Assembly (NCBI GenBank): GCA_015222405.1
Contig: JADFVG010000176.1
Location: 1-31,518, forward strand
Direction: 5' to 3'
DNA length: 31,518 nt
Source of the DNA: Chloroflexota bacterium
Lineage (GTDB): Bacteria > Chloroflexota > Dehalococcoidia > E44-bin15
Shown piece by piece: positions 29,834 through 31,518 of this stretch (positions within the stretch are counted from its first letter, which is position 1; each line of letters opens with the position of its first letter). Under the pieces are notes generated by a model. It was not told the origin of the DNA, ran no database searches, and saw nothing but the letters and a program-made list of their open reading frames with translations. The position numbers and the translations under genes are program-made.

Positions 29834-29862
29834 ATTATAACAATGCAGACAAAACTGGTCAA
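29834..29862 (-). promoter_or_regulatory. Sigma-70-type promoter for tRNA-Cys
   Basis: On the minus strand TTGACC (29862-29857), a 17-base spacer and a perfect TATAAT (29839-29834) precede tRNA-Cys. Strength and direction fit a stable RNA gene, and the tRNA-Leu and HTH genes may be partly read through from it. Confidence 0.65.
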
Positions 29863-29963
29863 GCAGGAAAAAGCAAGACACAAGCGGCAAAAAGGTCTAA
29901 AATAGCACCATCAGGGAATAGTGCTTTGGATCCAAATCAATAGCTATTATAGGAGGTGCTAGC

Positions 29964-30293
29964 ATGATAGTCCGTAATTATCTCGACTCACCACCAACAG
30001 AAGACGCTCCCGGTGTCCTTCGTCGCGTAGTTATAGGGCCTGACGAAGGCGCTCCGCGGTTCATTATGCGCGTGTTTCACGTTGCGCCGGGGTGTTCCAC
30101 CCCGTTCCATTCACATTGGTGGGAACACGAGGTGTTTGTGTTGGAGGGTGATGGAGCAGTAGAATGTGGAGAAGATGAAAGGCAGATCGAAGAGGGGATG
30201 GTGGTGTTCATTGCCCCAAATGAGGAGCATTGCTTCACCAATACTGGCAATGAGGTTCTTCGTTTTATATGCGTCATCCCTGTAAGTGAGTAG
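29964..30293 (+). CDS. Cupin-domain protein
   Basis: The 109-residue protein is a single conserved beta-barrel. Motif 1 reads PFHSHWWEHEVFVLEGDG with H49, H51 and H55/E56 as metal ligands, and motif 2 is FIAPNEEHCFTNTG with H89. GAGDG-like loops and a C-terminal strand LRFICVIP are present. Substrate unknown; single-domain cupins may be sugar or organic-acid sensors or small enzymes. AGGAGGTG (29951-29958) makes ATG 29964 a firm start. It is 82 bases upstream of the flavin oxidoreductase on the same strand, possibly co-expressed. Confidence 0.92.
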   Translation: MIVRNYLDSPPTEDAPGVLRRVVIGPDEGAPRFIMRVFHVAPGCSTPFHSHWWEHEVFVLEGDGAVECGEDERQIEEGMVVFIAPNEEHCFTNTGNEVLRFICVIPVSE

Positions 30294-30375
30294 GACAATA
30301 TAAGTATGATGAGCATTAGGGTTCAGGAAGGCAAGGACATAAGGCAATGGTTGCCATAATACAAGGAGGTGATAG

Positions 30376-31518
30376 ATGGTTGGCCAAGAACCGAAATTAG
30401 AAAAACTCTTTTCCCCTATTAGAATCAAATCCATGGAATTGAAAAATCGGGTGGTGATGGCCCCGATGTGCACCCTGCTCGCCAATGCCGATGGCTCTGC
30501 CAGTGATAGGCTTATCGAATACTACGAGGCACGGGCTAAAGGTGGGGCAGCCCTCATCTCCGTAGAGGTAGCCGAGGTCCATCCCTCCAGCGCCTTTGGC
30601 ATCGGTGAGATAGGTATCGCCTCCATCTACGATGACAAGTTCATCCCGAGCTGGAAGCAATTCTGCGAAAGGATTCACGCCGCTGGAGCCAAGACCTCGA
30701 TGCAGCTACACCACCCTGGACGTCAGTTTCCGGCGCTTGGCCCGGAAAGACCACCCTGGGCTCCGTCGGTGCTCCCGTGTCCCTGTCCCCTGTGCCAGGC
30801 CGTGCCTCACCAGATGACCATAGCCGAGATCGAGGAAATGGTCCACGCCTTTGGGGAAGGGGCGCGCCGGGCCAAGGAGGCCGGCTTCGATGCGGTGGAG
30901 GTCCACGGTGCTCATGGTTACCTCATCGCCCAGTTCATGTCATCCTACGCCAATAGGCGCAGCGATAAGTATGGCGGAGACCTTTACAGCCGAATGCGCT
31001 TCTCGATGGAAATCCTGCACGCGGTGCGAGAGAGGGTGGGGCCTGATTTCCCCATAGTCTTTCGCCTCAGTGCCGATGAGCGTGTACCTGGCGGGCGCAC
31101 GGTAGAGGAATCAGTGGCCATCGCCCCTGTGCTGGTCGCCGCTGGCGCCGACTGTTTGAGCATCACTACCGGGGTTTATGTCAATCTATACACCTACTTT
31201 GTCGCCCCCATGGCCGTCCCCAAGGGGCTCAATGTCGATGCCGCTGAGCGAGTCAAGAAGGCGGTGGATGTGCCCATCATCGTGGTCGGCAAGCTCAACG
31301 ATCCCTTGATGGCAGAGCAGGTCCTGGCTCAGGGTAAAGCTGACCTAGTAGCTATCGGCCGGGGGTTGCTTGCCGATCCCGAGCTTCCCAACAAGGCAGC
31401 CGCTGGGCAGTTCGAGGATATAAGGTGGTGCACCGCCTGTAATCAGGGATGCATCTACAGCTTTATGACCTCTTCCAATCTTACCTGCGTGGTTAACCCG
31501 GAGCTGACTAAGGAGCGC
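30376..31518 (+). CDS. NADH:flavin oxidoreductase / 2,4-dienoyl-CoA reductase-like enzyme (3' end outside window)
   Basis: ATG 30376 follows AAGGAGGTGAT. The 381 codons visible encode the old-yellow-enzyme FMN barrel (SPIRIKSMELKNRVVMAPMC, FGIGEIGIASIYDDKF, SMQLHHPGRQF, FDAVEVHGAHGYLIAQFMSS and YANRRSDKYGGDLYSRMRF) and the 4Fe-4S motif C352-x2-C355-x3-C359-x11-C371. Family members (FadH, baiCD-like, trimethylamine dehydrogenase) continue with FAD and NADH domains to about 650 residues, which lie beyond the window. An insertion PCPCPLCQ near residue 135 is unusual. It likely reduces an alkene, such as an enoyl-CoA or steroid-like substrate, with electrons from NADH. Confidence 0.92.
   Translation, partial: MVGQEPKLEKLFSPIRIKSMELKNRVVMAPMCTLLANADGSASDRLIEYYEARAKGGAALISVEVAEVHPSSAFGIGEIGIASIYDDKFIPSWKQFCERIHAAGAKTSMQLHHPGRQFPALGPERPPWAPSVLPCPCPLCQAVPHQMTIAEIEEMVHAFGEGARRAKEAGFDAVEVHGAHGYLIAQFMSSYANRRSDKYGGDLYSRMRFSMEILHAVRERVGPDFPIVFRLSADERVPGGRTVEESVAIAPVLVAAGADCLSITTGVYVNLYTYFVAPMAVPKGLNVDAAERVKKAVDVPIIVVGKLNDPLMAEQVLAQGKADLVAIGRGLLADPELPNKAAAGQFEDIRWCTACNQGCIYSFMTSSNLTCVVNPELTKER

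Noticed and set aside
29410..29943. Plus-strand frame of 177 codons
   Set aside because: It runs across both tRNA genes and their promoter on the opposite strand; a typical spurious frame.

Overview
The window looks like a piece of an anaerobic bacterial chromosome, most probably from an uncultured Chloroflexota (Dehalococcoidia-like) or a similar subsurface lineage. This is inferred from gene content, not from a marker gene. It carries CO-dehydrogenase-type nickel/iron-sulfur accessory genes (two CooC-like ATPases, a CooT-like protein), thiol redox genes (TrxB, thioredoxin, glutaredoxin), an AmmeMemoRadiSam radical SAM enzyme, succinyl-CoA ligase, an NDP-forming acyl-CoA synthetase alpha-type protein and a 4Fe-4S old-yellow-enzyme. 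No ribosomal RNA, CRISPR array or complete insertion sequence is visible.

Layout. 1-2050: MBL-fold gene stub, DUF2892 membrane protein, TIGR01777 epimerase-like protein, a hairpin, a promoter with a Fur-like box, and a YfhL-type ferredoxin broken by one stop codon. 2087-10320: redox and metallocentre block on the + strand (TrxB, CooT, glutaredoxin, GroES, thioredoxin, CooC, DUF3786, DUF1684, NifX-like, methyltransferase, NifU/IscU-like scaffold, a Fe-S protein with a Gly-Met-Arg tail, second CooC). Remnants of DUF1684, a Rossmann protein, peptide deformylase and formate dehydrogenase lie among them. 10490-14284: Nudix, truncated methyltransferase, FkbM methyltransferase, FmdB zinc ribbon, PAC2 protein, broken Cys-rich domain, AhpD-like protein. 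14590-17700: FMN-barrel protein, permease, broken ZIP transporter, CapA. 17771-20349 (- strand): UDG-like protein, AmmeMemoRadiSam enzyme, dead IscU-like copy, second Fe-S/Gly-Met-Arg protein. 20719-24310: exonuclease III, poorly recognised and damaged genes, and a tyrosine integrase next to tRNA-Ser(UGA). 24446-28810: sucC-sucD-surE, convergent with an acyl-CoA synthetase gene. 28918-31518: repeat-rich HTH gene with its own repeated operator-like promoter, tRNA-Leu(UAA), tRNA-Cys(GCA), cupin, and the start of an NADH:flavin oxidoreductase.

How the genes fit together. The first third reads as a toolkit for building and protecting metal centres: P-loop ATPases and CooT for nickel enzymes, a scaffold protein for Fe-S clusters, a NifX-like cofactor carrier, and thioredoxin/glutaredoxin for thiol balance. 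The CO dehydrogenase or other clients are not in this window.

Two themes stand out. First, three small metal-binding proteins of unrelated families (two Fe-S domain paralogs and one FmdB zinc ribbon) carry similar Gly-Met-Gly-Arg-Gly tails. Second, about a dozen genes are truncated, frameshifted or interrupted by a stop. That is either genuine genome decay and recombination or sequence error, and it should be settled before any of the broken genes is interpreted.
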